This document shows positions 44,639-53,840 of a DNA stretch of 64,000 nucleotides, in pieces. Location of the stretch: NCBI RefSeq assembly GCF_008704715.1, contig NZ_CP023689.1, positions 4,030,001-4,094,000 of the forward strand, written 5' to 3'. The DNA is from Streptomyces chartreusis (GTDB taxonomy: Bacteria; Actinomycetota; Actinomycetes; Streptomycetales; Streptomycetaceae). How positions within the stretch are numbered: the first letter of the stretch is position 1; each line of letters starts with the position of its first letter. The position numbers and the translations under genes were made by a program. Under the pieces are notes generated by a model that saw only the letters and a list, made by a program, of their open reading frames with translations, searched no databases and had not been told where the DNA came from.

Positions 44639-45160
44639 TTAGCGCTTGCTGTACTGCGGGGCCTTGCGGGCCTTCTTGAGACCGGCCTTCTTGCGCTCGA
44701 CCGCACGGTCGTCGCGCTTGAGGAAGCCGGCCTTCTTCAGCGGGCCGCGGTTGTTGTCGACGTCGGCCTCGTTCAGGGCGCGGGCGACACCGAGACGGAG
44801 CGCACCGGCCTGGCCGGAGACACCGCCACCGGCGATGCGGGCGATGACGTCGTAACGGCCCTCGAGCTCGAGAACCTTGAACGGCTCGTTGACTTCCTGC
44901 TGGTGCACCTTGTTCGGGAAGTAGTCCTCGAGGGTGCGACCGTTGATCTTCCACTTGCCGGTGCCCGGAACGATCCGGACGCGGGCGATGGCGTTCTTGC
45001 GACGGCCCAGGCCGGCGGCCGGCTGGGGCTCGCCGAAGCGGGACGCGAGCGACTCGGAGGTGTACTCGCCCTCGACGGGCACCTCGGACTCGGTGGTGTA
45101 GCTGTCGATGTCGACAAGCTCAGTCTCTTCGACCGGCTGCTCAACGGTGGTCTCGGCCAC
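44639..45160 (-). CDS. rpsI: 30S ribosomal protein S9
   Basis: 173 aa. The ~45-residue acidic N-terminal extension is longer than in E. coli. The S9 core begins at about GLGRRKNAIARVRIVPG, and the C-terminal basic tail ends in KKARKAPQYSKR, which reaches the ribosomal P site. It is second in the rplM-rpsI operon, 42 bp after rplM. Confidence 0.97.
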   Translation of the reverse strand: MAETTVEQPVEETELVDIDSYTTESEVPVEGEYTSESLASRFGEPQPAAGLGRRKNAIARVRIVPGTGKWKINGRTLEDYFPNKVHQQEVNEPFKVLELEGRYDVIARIAGGGVSGQAGALRLGVARALNEADVDNNRGPLKKAGFLKRDDRAVERKKAGLKKARKAPQYSKR

Positions 45161-45202
45161 GATTCTCCTCAGATTCTCTTCAGTCTTAGGGGGTGGCCGG
45201 AC

Positions 45203-45646
45203 TTACTGCGCGACCTGGGTGATCTCGTACGGCTGCGGCTGCTGCGCGCCGTGCGGGTGCTGGTCACCCTTGTAGACCTTCAGCTTCGAGAGCATCTGAC
45301 GGCCCAGCGTGTTCTTGGGGAGCATGCCCTTGACGGCCTTCTCGATGGCCTTCTCGGGGTTCTTGTCGAGGAGCTCGTCGTAACGGACGGAGCGCAGACC
45401 ACCCGGGTAGCCGGAGTGGCGGTACGCCATCTTCTGGGTCCGCTTGTTGCCGGAGAGGTGCACCTTGTCGGCGTTGATGATGATGACGAAGTCACCGGTG
45501 TCGACGTGGGGCGCGTAGATCGGCTTGTGCTTGCCGCGGAGAAGGGACGCGGCGGTGGTGGCCAGACGGCCCAGGACGACGTCCTGAGCGTCAATGACGT
45601 GCCACTGGCGAGTCACATCGCCGGGCTTGGGGCTGTACGTACGCAC
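45203..45646 (-). CDS. rplM: 50S ribosomal protein L13
   Basis: 147 aa from GTG 45646, giving the usual MRTYSPKPGDVTRQWHVIDA start; the frame is open for 13 more codons but these do not match the family. The L13 signature GMLPKNTLGRQMLSKLKVY is at about 108–126. It is first gene of the operon with rpsI. The 206 bp upstream, before the glycosyltransferase gene, should contain the promoter; no clear hexamer pair was identified. Confidence 0.97.
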   Translation of the reverse strand: MRTYSPKPGDVTRQWHVIDAQDVVLGRLATTAASLLRGKHKPIYAPHVDTGDFVIIINADKVHLSGNKRTQKMAYRHSGYPGGLRSVRYDELLDKNPEKAIEKAVKGMLPKNTLGRQMLSKLKVYKGDQHPHGAQQPQPYEITQVAQ

Positions 45647-45852
45647 TTCGCAGCCTTCTTCTTCAGTGGATGGGTGCTGACACATGGCATCACTGAAGCG
45701 ATCGTGCAGCTGGGGACGACAATGCCGGGGACGCTTCCCGTATGCCGCCCACTGGTAACTGCTCCAGGGAACCTAGGTAGAGGCCACTCCCGTGAGAATG
45801 AGCAGGCCAATACACAATGAACACGCAGGATACCTGCGCCGCCACGGCCGGG

Positions 45853-47109
45853 TCAAAACGGGTTGCCCTGGGACGCCCCCTGCTGTCTCCCCCCAGCGTA
45901 ACCGCGCGTCCCGGACATCACGGCCACGAGCCCCCGCCCCGGCCCCGCCGAGTGACCGACGTCATTCCCGCGCGCCGCGGTCCGGCGGCAGTGTGCGGCC
46001 AGCGTCACCGCCAGCACGCACAGCGTCACGGCGTCCCGGAAGGCCCGCCGCTCCCCCGCCTCCAGATAAGGCCAGGTCACCCCCGGCAGCTGCGGCACCA
46101 GCGCCAGCCAGAACCAGGGCCCCCGGACCACCGAGCCCGCCTTCAGTGCCCCGGCCAGCAGCAGCGGCACGACGACCAGCAGATAGTGGTCGTACGACGG
46201 CCTGGACACCAGGAACGCCGAGAGCATCAGCAGCGCCGCCGTCTCGGCCGGCCGCAGCGGCCCCTCGTCCCCGGCCCGCCACCGGCGGTACGCGCAGCCC
46301 ACCCCCACCGCGGCCATCCCGAACGCGAGCAGCGCGGCCAACGCCGCCGGCACCCCGGCCCGCGGCAGCACCGCGAGGGGCGACGCCTCATAGAGCCGTA
46401 CGAAGCCGTCGTCGCCCCGCAGGAGAAAGGGGAGGGTGCGGGTGAGGAAACCCGCCGGGTCGGGCAGCAGCAGCGCCGCACCGGCCGAGGCGGCCGCCGG
46501 CACCCCGGCCAGCCACGCCAGGGCCCGCCACCGGCGCGCGAACACGAACAGCAGCCCCATCGGCGCCAGCAGCGGCTTCAGCGCGACCGCCGCGCCGAGC
46601 ACCAGCCCCGCGGCCACCCAGCGCCCGCGCCCCACCAGCAGCACCGCGAGCGGCAGTGCGAGCGCCGCCGTCGCCGTCCAGTTCCCCAGCAGCACGAGAT
46701 GGGCGAACGGCGCGAACCCGGCCGCCAGGCCGATCAGGCCGAGGGCCGCGAAACGGCTGCGCGGCGCGACGCCGTGCAGCCGCAGCGCGCAGACCCAGCC
46801 GCCCACCAGACATCCGGCCACCAGCACCGGCACCAGCACGCTCAGCACACCCCGCGGAATGGTCGCCCACGGAGCCGCCGCGACGACCGCGCTCGGCAGA
46901 TAGAGGAAGTGGGGGTCGTCATACGGCGATCCGCCGGCCAGCCACACCCGTGCCGCCCGCACCACGATCGCGTTGTCCATCCCTCCGTCCGAGGTCAGCC
47001 GGGCCGTACGCGCCACGGCGGCCCCCAGCACCGCCCCGAGCACCGCCCACAGATGCCACGAGGCCGGTCGTACCAACCACCCGGAGATGTCGCTTTTGCG
47101 CTCGCTCAT
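45853..47109 (-). CDS. Polytopic membrane glycosyltransferase (GT87/mannosyltransferase-like)
   Basis: About 418 aa from ATG 47109, with some ten hydrophobic segments. The acidic stretch SDGGMDNAIVVRAARVWLAGG (about 41–60; the DxD-like region of GT-C enzymes) and GSPYDDPHFLYLPSAVV that follows are typical of DUF2029/GT87 proteins, which transfer polyprenyl-linked sugars such as mannose. The soluble C-terminal tail is short. The acceptor is unknown. It is divergent from the small anchored protein gene, with 73 bp between starts. Confidence 0.8.
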   Translation of the reverse strand: MSERKSDISGWLVRPASWHLWAVLGAVLGAAVARTARLTSDGGMDNAIVVRAARVWLAGGSPYDDPHFLYLPSAVVAAAPWATIPRGVLSVLVPVLVAGCLVGGWVCALRLHGVAPRSRFAALGLIGLAAGFAPFAHLVLLGNWTATAALALPLAVLLVGRGRWVAAGLVLGAAVALKPLLAPMGLLFVFARRWRALAWLAGVPAAASAGAALLLPDPAGFLTRTLPFLLRGDDGFVRLYEASPLAVLPRAGVPAALAALLAFGMAAVGVGCAYRRWRAGDEGPLRPAETAALLMLSAFLVSRPSYDHYLLVVVPLLLAGALKAGSVVRGPWFWLALVPQLPGVTWPYLEAGERRAFRDAVTLCVLAVTLAAHCRRTAARGNDVGHSAGPGRGLVAVMSGTRGYAGGRQQGASQGNPF

Positions 47110-47182
47110 CGACTGAACGCTAGGGGCCCGTGCGCCTCTTGGGGCGGACCGGCACACCTCGGGGCCGTCTAAGATGCGGCCC

Positions 47183-48067
47183 ATGAGCTATGGGCAGCAG
47201 GGGGGACCCCAGTCCCAGTGGGATCCCTGGAAACCGCATTCCCAGCAGCCGTGGAACGACGGCGCAGATCAGACTCCGGACTGGGCCGCGCTCGCCGAGG
47301 CCTCGGAGACCCGCAACAAGCGGCGTCGGCTGCTGTTCATCGGCGGCGGCGCACTCGCCACCGTCGCGATCGGTGCTGCCGTGGCGGTGGCGGTGGTCTC
47401 CGCAAACGGCAGCAACTCCGCTTCGAACAAGCCGTCTTCCTCGCTGCCGGGGACCGCGGACCTGCCGAGCGAGTCGGGCGCCGCGCCGTCGTTCGCGCCG
47501 ACGAGCGCTCCGCCGCCGCTGGATCCGAAGGACTTCATCTCCAGCAAGAGCAAGGACACCGCTCCGCTCGGCGCCCAGATCCTCTTCCCCGGCACTCAGC
47601 TGACGGTCGGCGGCAAGGTGTACAAGAAGGGCGCAACGGACGACACCAAGAGCTGCTCCGCGGTCACCAAGGGCGGGCTCCCGAAGATCCTCACCACCAG
47701 CGACTGCACCCGTTTCATGCGCGTCTCGTACGTGAAGGACGGCATCGCGGTGACGGTAGGCGTGGCGGTCTTCGACACCGCGGCCCAGGCCACCAAGGTC
47801 AAGGGCCAGGTGGACACCAAGAAGGACATCATCCGATCGCTGTCCGGCAAGGGCGTCAAGGACTTCTGCACCTCGTCGGTCTGCCTGTCGACGTCCAACT
47901 CCTACGGCCGCTACGCCTACTTCACCATCACGGGCTTCACCAGCGGCAAGGACATGACGGACAAGGACACCGCCGCCTTCCAGGTCAGTGACGAGCTGGA
48001 GGAGTTCACCTTCCACCAGATCCTCAGGCGCGGCCAGGCACAGGCCTCGGCGGCGGCCAACGAGTAG
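47183..48067 (+). CDS. Membrane-anchored extracellular protein of unknown function
   Basis: 294 aa. The N-terminal part is Gln/Trp/Pro-rich (about 1–45; SYGQQGGPQSQWDPWKPHSQ), followed by a positive stretch RNKRRR and one transmembrane segment (about 51–72). The extracellular part has a Ser/Pro linker (to about 118) and a folded C-terminal domain with three Cys that may pair (SCSAVT, SDCTRF, DFCTSSVC). The layout is common in streptomycete surface proteins; no domain is recognised. It precedes the poly-glutamate-like cluster and is convergent with it. Confidence 0.75.
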   Translation: MSYGQQGGPQSQWDPWKPHSQQPWNDGADQTPDWAALAEASETRNKRRRLLFIGGGALATVAIGAAVAVAVVSANGSNSASNKPSSSLPGTADLPSESGAAPSFAPTSAPPPLDPKDFISSKSKDTAPLGAQILFPGTQLTVGGKVYKKGATDDTKSCSAVTKGGLPKILTTSDCTRFMRVSYVKDGIAVTVGVAVFDTAAQATKVKGQVDTKKDIIRSLSGKGVKDFCTSSVCLSTSNSYGRYAYFTITGFTSGKDMTDKDTAAFQVSDELEEFTFHQILRRGQAQASAAANE

Positions 48068-48075
48068 CGGCGGCC

Positions 48076-48100
48076 GCGGGCCCGGTGTCCCCGGGCCCGC
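48076..48100. terminator. Bidirectional terminator
   Basis: GCGGGCCCGG (48076–48085) and CCGGGCCCGC (48091–48100) form a 10-bp perfect stem with loop TGTCC, between the convergent anchored-protein and NlpC/P60 genes. Confidence 0.8.
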
Positions 48101-48106
48101 CCGCGA

Positions 48107-49183
48107 CTACAGCCGCTTGGCGCTGCGCAGCGTCTTCGCGTAGTAGCCGTTGCCGTCGAGCCGGGACACTCCGCCGACGTCGCCGATGGTGGGCCCGTTG
48201 ACCTCCTCGCGGCTCGACACGAAGATCAGGTGCCCTTCGGTGTCGTGGCCGAGGACCATCCCGACGTGGTCGAGCCGATCGCCGGTGCGGGTGTCGAGCT
48301 TGAAGAAGACGAGGTCGCCCGGCTGGAGCTGGTCGATCGCGGAGGGCCGGTCCTGCGCCGAGATGCCGGCCAGCGGCAGGATGTCGACGCCCGCCTTGGA
48401 GCGGGCCATGCCGTTGGCGGTACGGGGCAGTCCGTCGCCCGAGGCGTCCGAGGACATCAGGGGGTAGCGGGCCCGGTAGCCCAGCACCATGCGCATGAAG
48501 CCCGAGCAGTCGATCGACCGGGCCCGCATGCTCTCCGGCTGCCCGACGGTGCCGTCCCGGAACGGGTACTGCACACCGAGGTAGTCGTAGAAGTCGGACT
48601 GCTCAAGGCGCAGGTCGCCGCCCTCGGCGCCGGTCGTGTTCAGCGGACCGAAGTTCGCGTCACCGGCGTAGACGGTGCCCTGCGCGTCCTTCTTCACCGG
48701 TGCGCCCGCCACGTACTGGAAGGCGAACGCGAAGATGTCGTCCTCCTTGCTGTCCTCGTACTCGGCGTACCAGTCCTTGAACCACTTCTTCGACTCCGCG
48801 CCCTTCTTCCAGCGCTCCGGCATCAGCCGCACCCAGTCCGTCGTGCTGACCTTGGACGCGGTCGAGGTCGGCTCCTGGAAGGTGCGGGCAGAACCGGTCA
48901 GCGTCGCGGTGCGCGCGCCGTCCGTGAAGACGGCCTTGATCTGGCCGTCGGAGCCGCGCAGCACGGACCGCGCCGGGTTCTCCAGCCGGGACCAGGTCTC
49001 CTTGCCGCTCTCCGTGGCCGTGCCGGTGCTCCGGCCGCCCTCCAGGACGCCGACGTTGCGCACCTCGGTGACGCCCTGCTCGTCCTGCTTGCGCAGCTCC
49101 AGCGTCAGGTAGCCGGAGGTACCGACGAGCGCCAGCAGCACCAGGCCGGTGACGACGGGCCTCGACTTCTTCTTCCCTGCCAT
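48107..49183 (-). CDS. NlpC/P60-family hydrolase of the capsule-like operon
   Basis: 358 aa. One N-terminal transmembrane or signal segment (about 9–25), then an uncharacterised ~170-residue region, and a C-terminal NlpC/P60 cysteine-peptidase domain: nucleophile in RSIDCSGFMRMVLG, catalytic His in LDHVGMVLGHD, and a third polar residue expected a few residues later. PgdS of Bacillus, which cuts poly-gamma-glutamate, belongs to this family and is encoded beside the pgs genes; the position here suggests a similar job. ATG at 49183 follows GAGGAG. It is the last gene of the five-gene operon. Confidence 0.88.
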   Translation of the reverse strand: MAGKKKSRPVVTGLVLLALVGTSGYLTLELRKQDEQGVTEVRNVGVLEGGRSTGTATESGKETWSRLENPARSVLRGSDGQIKAVFTDGARTATLTGSARTFQEPTSTASKVSTTDWVRLMPERWKKGAESKKWFKDWYAEYEDSKEDDIFAFAFQYVAGAPVKKDAQGTVYAGDANFGPLNTTGAEGGDLRLEQSDFYDYLGVQYPFRDGTVGQPESMRARSIDCSGFMRMVLGYRARYPLMSSDASGDGLPRTANGMARSKAGVDILPLAGISAQDRPSAIDQLQPGDLVFFKLDTRTGDRLDHVGMVLGHDTEGHLIFVSSREEVNGPTIGDVGGVSRLDGNGYYAKTLRSAKRL

Positions 49184-49200
49184 CGTTTGCTCCTCGGTTC

Positions 49201-49683
49201 TCAGACGGTCGGCATGACGCCGAGCAGCAGGCCGGCGGCGACGACGATGTAGGCCATGAGGGAGACGGTGCCGGTGGCCAGCAGCGTGGCCCCCTTGGGC
49301 TGGCGCACCATCTGGTAGGCGATCAGGCCCGGCACGATGAAGCCGAGCGTCTGGTTGCCGTAGAGCAGCGGGAACTCGAGCGAGAGCACGATCATCACCG
49401 TGGCCTGGAGCAGCACGCCCAGCAGCACCACCGCGGCGAACAGCCGCTTGCCGTAGAGGATCACCAGCCGCTGCATGATCTTGGTGCCGCCGTAGGTGAG
49501 GGCCGTGACGCCCACGACCATCGCCGCGCGCTGGAGGTCCTCGATGAGGGTGAGCGCGAGCCAGCCGGGCGTGATCATGCCGCCGGGCGACAGGTTGGTC
49601 GTCAGATAGCACAGCAGCGAGAAGAACAGGCCTATGGCGATGCCCAGGGCGGCCATCTCGGGTGTCAGGGCGGCGGTGGTCAA
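49201..49683 (-). CDS. capC: Poly-gamma-glutamate biosynthesis membrane protein CapC/PgsC
   Basis: 160 aa with four or five hydrophobic segments. The conserved beginning GIAIGLFFSLLCYLTTNLSP followed by GGMITPGWLAL is the PgsC signature, and GFIVPGLIAYQMVRQPKG is also typical. PgsC pairs with PgsB to make the polymerase. The start is a TTG at 49683 preceded by GGAGAA; an internal ATG at 49656 has no ribosome-binding site and would cut off residues before the first helix. It lies 48 bp after capB and 17 bp before the hydrolase gene. Confidence 0.92.
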   Translation of the reverse strand: MTTAALTPEMAALGIAIGLFFSLLCYLTTNLSPGGMITPGWLALTLIEDLQRAAMVVGVTALTYGGTKIMQRLVILYGKRLFAAVVLLGVLLQATVMIVLSLEFPLLYGNQTLGFIVPGLIAYQMVRQPKGATLLATGTVSLMAYIVVAAGLLLGVMPTV

Positions 49684-49731
49684 CGGGGTTCTCCGGACGA
49701 GGGGATGCGGGTTCGTGGGGCGGGGCGGGCG

Positions 49732-51363
49732 TCAGGCACGCGGGGCGTGTCCGCCGCCGTCGCCGGCCGGCGGGCGGCGTCGCCGGTCGTGGTGCTCTTC
49801 GGGGTAGGGCTGCGGTGCCTGCCCCGTGCCGTACGACTGCTCGGGGCCGTACCCCGAGTGGCCGGGCCCCTGCGGCAGCTCGGGCCGGCCGGGCAGGTGC
49901 CGGTCCGGTGCCTGGAACCAGCCCTGAGCCTGCGGTTGAGGTGCCTGGGTCCGCGCCCCGCCGTACTGGTCCGTCCCCGGCACGGGAGCGCCGGTGTACG
50001 CCCCGGCCGGGTGGCCGTACGGCTGCTGCGGCTGCGGGATGCGGACCACCGGGATCTCCTGGGTCTGCGACGCCTGGTACCGCTCCTCGTAGGCCGTCGG
50101 GTACGAGGCGTACGGGTCCAGGCGCTGCTGCTGGGCCGGCGCGGCGGTAGCGGGCCGGTCCTGGCCCTCGTCCGCGGCGCTCTCGTCCGTCGGGAGCTCG
50201 GCCAGGTACTCCAGGAGTTCCTCGCCCTGCCCGTGGATGTTGCCGATGGCGACCAGGGAGGAGCCGTCGGACATCCGGCCGAGCAGCGTCGGCATGAACT
50301 CGTCCGCCGAGCGGCGCTCGCCACCGAGGTCGACCGCGCGGTCGCGCCAGTCGGCGGGGATGGCGTCGATGGCGCTCTTGGCGGGGTGCCCGATGACGAA
50401 GACGTTGTCGGGCTTCAGGTCGGGGATGATCTCGCCCATCTGCCCGTTGCGCTCCACCCGGTCCGGGCGGCAGTTGATCACGACGTTCAGGGGACGGCGG
50501 ATCGCGCCGAGGTCGAGCAGCTGGTTGATGTTCATCAGCGTCGACTCGGGGTCGTTGGCCGCGAAGACGTTGGCGAAGGCGAGCCGCTTGTCCTCGGGGG
50601 TGACGTACCGCTCGACGGAGAGGACGCCCGGGTCCGGCGGGGCGTCGTACATGCCCTGGAGGGCGACCCCCCGCTCGACGCCGAGCAGGTCCGCCACGAC
50701 CAGCGCGATCGCCACGTTCTCCTTGAAGGTGAACCAGCTGAAGCCGCGCAGCTCCTCGTCGCTGACGGTCTCCGGGTCGGCGTAGATCAACTGGCAGTTA
50801 CGGGCGTCCGCCTCCTCCTGGAGGATGTGGAAGCGCTCCTTCTCGGCGGTGACGCAGATGCCGTCCTCCGGCATCGAGCGGCACAGCGAGCGCGCCACGT
50901 CGTCCAGGGTCGGTCCCATCTCGGCGAGGTGGTCCTCACGGACGTTGCACAGCACGCCGATCGTGGAGCGGATCAGCTTGCTCTGATTGACCTCCTGGAG
51001 GGCCGGCATGACCGCCATGCACTCGATGACGAGGGCGTCGGGGCGGTAGGTGGCGGCCCGGCGGACGATGCCGATCTGCTCCACCACGTTGGCGATGCCG
51101 AACTTGCGGTAGACCGGCTCCTCGGTGGCGTCCGGGTGGATGAAGCGCGCGGCGGTGCCCGTCGTCTTGGCCACGGTGACCAGGTCACCACCGCGCAGGG
51201 CACCCGCGCACAGCCGGGTGATGGAGGACTTGCCGCGGATGCCGTTGACCAGCACCCGGGAGGGGATGGTGTGCAGGGCGGCGTAGTGCCTGCGCTGTTC
51301 GACGATGCCCGCGATCAGCAGGAACACCGAGCCGATCAGGAGGACGAAGTAGAGGTAGAGCAC
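49732..51363 (-). CDS. capB: Poly-gamma-glutamate synthase CapB/PgsB with a long Pro/Gln tail
   Basis: 543 aa. N-terminal membrane segment (about 1–20), then the amide-ligase core related to Mur ligases: P-loop VNGIRGKSSITRL (about 38–50), AKTTGTAARFIHPDG-like region (here ending HPDA), CMAVMPALQEVNQSK, and a C-terminal half ending near 395. The remaining ~150 residues are rich in Pro, Gln, Gly and Tyr, absent from PgsB (about 393 aa) of Bacillus. GTG at 51363 follows GGAGGAAGG and sits 7 bp after the preceding gene. Confidence 0.93.
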   Translation of the reverse strand: MLYLYFVLLIGSVFLLIAGIVEQRRHYAALHTIPSRVLVNGIRGKSSITRLCAGALRGGDLVTVAKTTGTAARFIHPDATEEPVYRKFGIANVVEQIGIVRRAATYRPDALVIECMAVMPALQEVNQSKLIRSTIGVLCNVREDHLAEMGPTLDDVARSLCRSMPEDGICVTAEKERFHILQEEADARNCQLIYADPETVSDEELRGFSWFTFKENVAIALVVADLLGVERGVALQGMYDAPPDPGVLSVERYVTPEDKRLAFANVFAANDPESTLMNINQLLDLGAIRRPLNVVINCRPDRVERNGQMGEIIPDLKPDNVFVIGHPAKSAIDAIPADWRDRAVDLGGERRSADEFMPTLLGRMSDGSSLVAIGNIHGQGEELLEYLAELPTDESAADEGQDRPATAAPAQQQRLDPYASYPTAYEERYQASQTQEIPVVRIPQPQQPYGHPAGAYTGAPVPGTDQYGGARTQAPQPQAQGWFQAPDRHLPGRPELPQGPGHSGYGPEQSYGTGQAPQPYPEEHHDRRRRPPAGDGGGHAPRA

Positions 51364-51370
51364 GGTCCGG

Positions 51371-53698
51371 TCACCTTCCTCCGGCGCCGAGCCGTGGCTC
51401 GGCACTCCGGCGTGCCTGGTTCTGCCTGCGGGCCTGCAACTGCTGGCGGACCAGTTCGAGGCTGCGGACGACGGCCCCCACCTCGTCGTGGTAGCGGGGG
51501 TACAGCACGGTCTTGAGGTCGCCGTCGGCGAGCTTCTCGGCGCCGCCGGCGAGGGCGCGCAGCGGCCGGACGACGACCAGGTGGATCCAGCCGAGGCAGA
51601 CCACGATCAGCGCGAGCCCGAGCATCCCGGCGAGCACGCTGCGGTCCTCACGCTCGTACGGGGCGATCTCGAAGTGCTTGGCGTTCTGCCAGCTGACCAC
51701 GGTCCAGCCGACGTCGGCCGCCACACCGCCGCCGGAGAAGGGCGCCGCCGCGGCGACCGTGACCGAGCGCCCCTCGCGGATGAGCAGGCCGTTCTCCACG
51801 GGGCCCGCGCCGACCCTGACGCCGCCGGCCCGCACGAGGTCGGTGAGCGACTCGCGCGGCAGGCTCTCGAAGGCCAGGAAGCCGTTGCTGCCGGCGAGGG
51901 TCCGCGCCTTCGCGTCGACCACGCGGACCTCGCCGAGTCCGGGCCGGGCCAGCAGCGAGTTCAGGAACTCCACCCGGATCTCGCCGACCAGGGTCAGGCC
52001 CTTGGCGTCCGGTACGGCCGCCCCGGCCTGGATGACGGGCTTCTTGCCGCCCTCGCCCGCGACCCGGACGAGTGACGCGTCCTTCTCGTCCTCGCTCCAG
52101 TCGGCGCTGGGCTCGTCGCCGGCGCGGGCGACGACGTCGCCGCCCTTGTCGACGACGTACAGGGAGCCGTAGCGCGTGTGCTTGCGCAGGGCGTCGTCCA
52201 GCACGCCGGTGGTGGCGTCGGGGTCGTCCGCGTCGATCAGGCGGGTGGTGGAGACGAGGTCGGCCTGGGCCTCGTTGAGGGCGCGGCGGACCCGGTCGGC
52301 GACGAGGTCGGTGCGGTCGCGCTGGTCGTTGACCATGGTGCTCGGCACGCTCACCGAGGCGTCCGTGCGGTTGAGGAGCAGTCCGACCGGCACGCACCAC
52401 AGCAACAGCAGGACGGCGGTGAGCGCCAGCGGCACCCGCAGACCGAACCGGCCCCGGCGGCCCTTGCGGTCACCGGTCTCCCGGTCCGCCCCGGCGTCGC
52501 CGGACAGCTGGGCCCGCAGCCGCTCCAGGGCGGCACCGACGCGGGCGGTCTCGCCCCAGCGGGGTATCTCGACGGGGCGGGTCAGGTCGCCGCGGGCCAG
52601 TCGGCGCGACTCCAGGAAGAGGTGCAGCAGGGGCCGCTGCACGGCCATCCACAGCAGGGCCGCCGCCAGCAGTCCGAACACCACCAGGGCACCGGCCACG
52701 ACCAGCCCGTACAGCTCACGCTCCTGCCCGACGGCGTGTTCCTGCACCACGGGCAGCATGGCCACGACGGTCAGCCCGAGGCCCGCGCCGACGCTCTTGC
52801 GCTGCTCGGGGTCGGCGGAGGCGAGGGAGGCGTATCCGGCGGTGGCCACGCGGCCGTTGTAGGAGTCGCCGAGCAGGGTTCCGCTGACGCCGGGGTAGCC
52901 GCGGGAGCCGGGCTCCCGTGCGCTGACGGGGTCCTCCTCGGCCTCCTTGGCGCCGCGCTCGGACAGCCGGGTCATCTGCTTCCGGAGGAAGGCGAGCTCA
53001 TCGCGCTCGGCGTCCGAGTTGAGCGCCTCGGCCTGCTCGAAGCCGGCCGTGGCGAGGACCTCGCCGCCGCGGGCCACGACCGCCATCGAGCGGAACGGGC
53101 CCAGGTTGATGGCGGGCACGGAGAGGCTGTTGGAGGCGATCAGCAGCTCCTGCGGACGGTCCTTCCAGTCGAGGAGGGCCATCGTCATCAGCCGTACGTC
53201 GCCGGTCTTCAGGCGCACCATGCGGGGGGTCAGGGCGTGGTCGCCGGTGAGGACGTCCTTGTCCAGCCAGGCGAGGGGAATCGTTTCACCCCTCGCGGCG
53301 AGGATCTTTCCGCTCTCCAGGTCCAGCACCGTGGTGCCGGTCCACTTCTGGTACGTGTTGCTCAGGTCCGACAGCACCCGCTCCGGGTCGGCGGGCTCAC
53401 CCGCGTTCAGCGCTGCCGCGGTGCGGTTCAGGTCGGTGACCCGCTCGTCGATCGACGCGCGTAGTGCGATCGCGCCGTCCTCCGCGAAGTGCTGCTGGGA
53501 GCCCAGCACCGCCTTCGGGACGACCGGGTCGCCGGCCGGGCCCAGCACCTTGGCGGTCAGCCCGGCCAGGGCGAGGATCAGCAGGCACAGCAGCGCGATC
53601 GGCGGACGGATGCCGCCCAGCAGCGGCATGTCCGCGCGTCTGCGCAGGCGTCTGCGCCCGCCCCGTGCGGGACGCTGTGCGCCTTTGGTTGGAGTCAC
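51371..53698 (-). CDS. Two-HAMP membrane sensor-like protein without an output domain
   Basis: 775 aa in two similar halves. Each half has a transmembrane segment, a ~250–300-residue extracytoplasmic region and a second transmembrane segment followed by a HAMP-like stretch (RPLLHLFLESRRLARGDLTR at about 360–379; RPLRALAGGAEKLADGDLKT at about 712–731). No histidine kinase, cyclase or methyl-accepting domain follows either. Extracellular parts look like the Cache-type sensory folds of chemoreceptors (YGSLYVVDKGGDVVARAG). It lies between capA and capB on the same strand, with 7 bp to capB. Its role in the pathway is not known; I infer control of synthesis or membrane scaffolding. Confidence 0.8.
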   Translation of the reverse strand: MTPTKGAQRPARGGRRRLRRRADMPLLGGIRPPIALLCLLILALAGLTAKVLGPAGDPVVPKAVLGSQQHFAEDGAIALRASIDERVTDLNRTAAALNAGEPADPERVLSDLSNTYQKWTGTTVLDLESGKILAARGETIPLAWLDKDVLTGDHALTPRMVRLKTGDVRLMTMALLDWKDRPQELLIASNSLSVPAINLGPFRSMAVVARGGEVLATAGFEQAEALNSDAERDELAFLRKQMTRLSERGAKEAEEDPVSAREPGSRGYPGVSGTLLGDSYNGRVATAGYASLASADPEQRKSVGAGLGLTVVAMLPVVQEHAVGQERELYGLVVAGALVVFGLLAAALLWMAVQRPLLHLFLESRRLARGDLTRPVEIPRWGETARVGAALERLRAQLSGDAGADRETGDRKGRRGRFGLRVPLALTAVLLLLWCVPVGLLLNRTDASVSVPSTMVNDQRDRTDLVADRVRRALNEAQADLVSTTRLIDADDPDATTGVLDDALRKHTRYGSLYVVDKGGDVVARAGDEPSADWSEDEKDASLVRVAGEGGKKPVIQAGAAVPDAKGLTLVGEIRVEFLNSLLARPGLGEVRVVDAKARTLAGSNGFLAFESLPRESLTDLVRAGGVRVGAGPVENGLLIREGRSVTVAAAAPFSGGGVAADVGWTVVSWQNAKHFEIAPYEREDRSVLAGMLGLALIVVCLGWIHLVVVRPLRALAGGAEKLADGDLKTVLYPRYHDEVGAVVRSLELVRQQLQARRQNQARRSAEPRLGAGGR

Positions 53699-53840
53699 CG
53701 GTGGTCTTCCTTCGCCTCTTCACTACTCAGGCGCTCGCAGGAGCCACCGCTGACGCGGGCGTGAGACGCCGTCCCTTTAAAAGACTTCCGACACGCGCCG
53801 GGGTTGGGTTCCGGGGCGCAAGAGCTTGCTGTGTCGCTCG

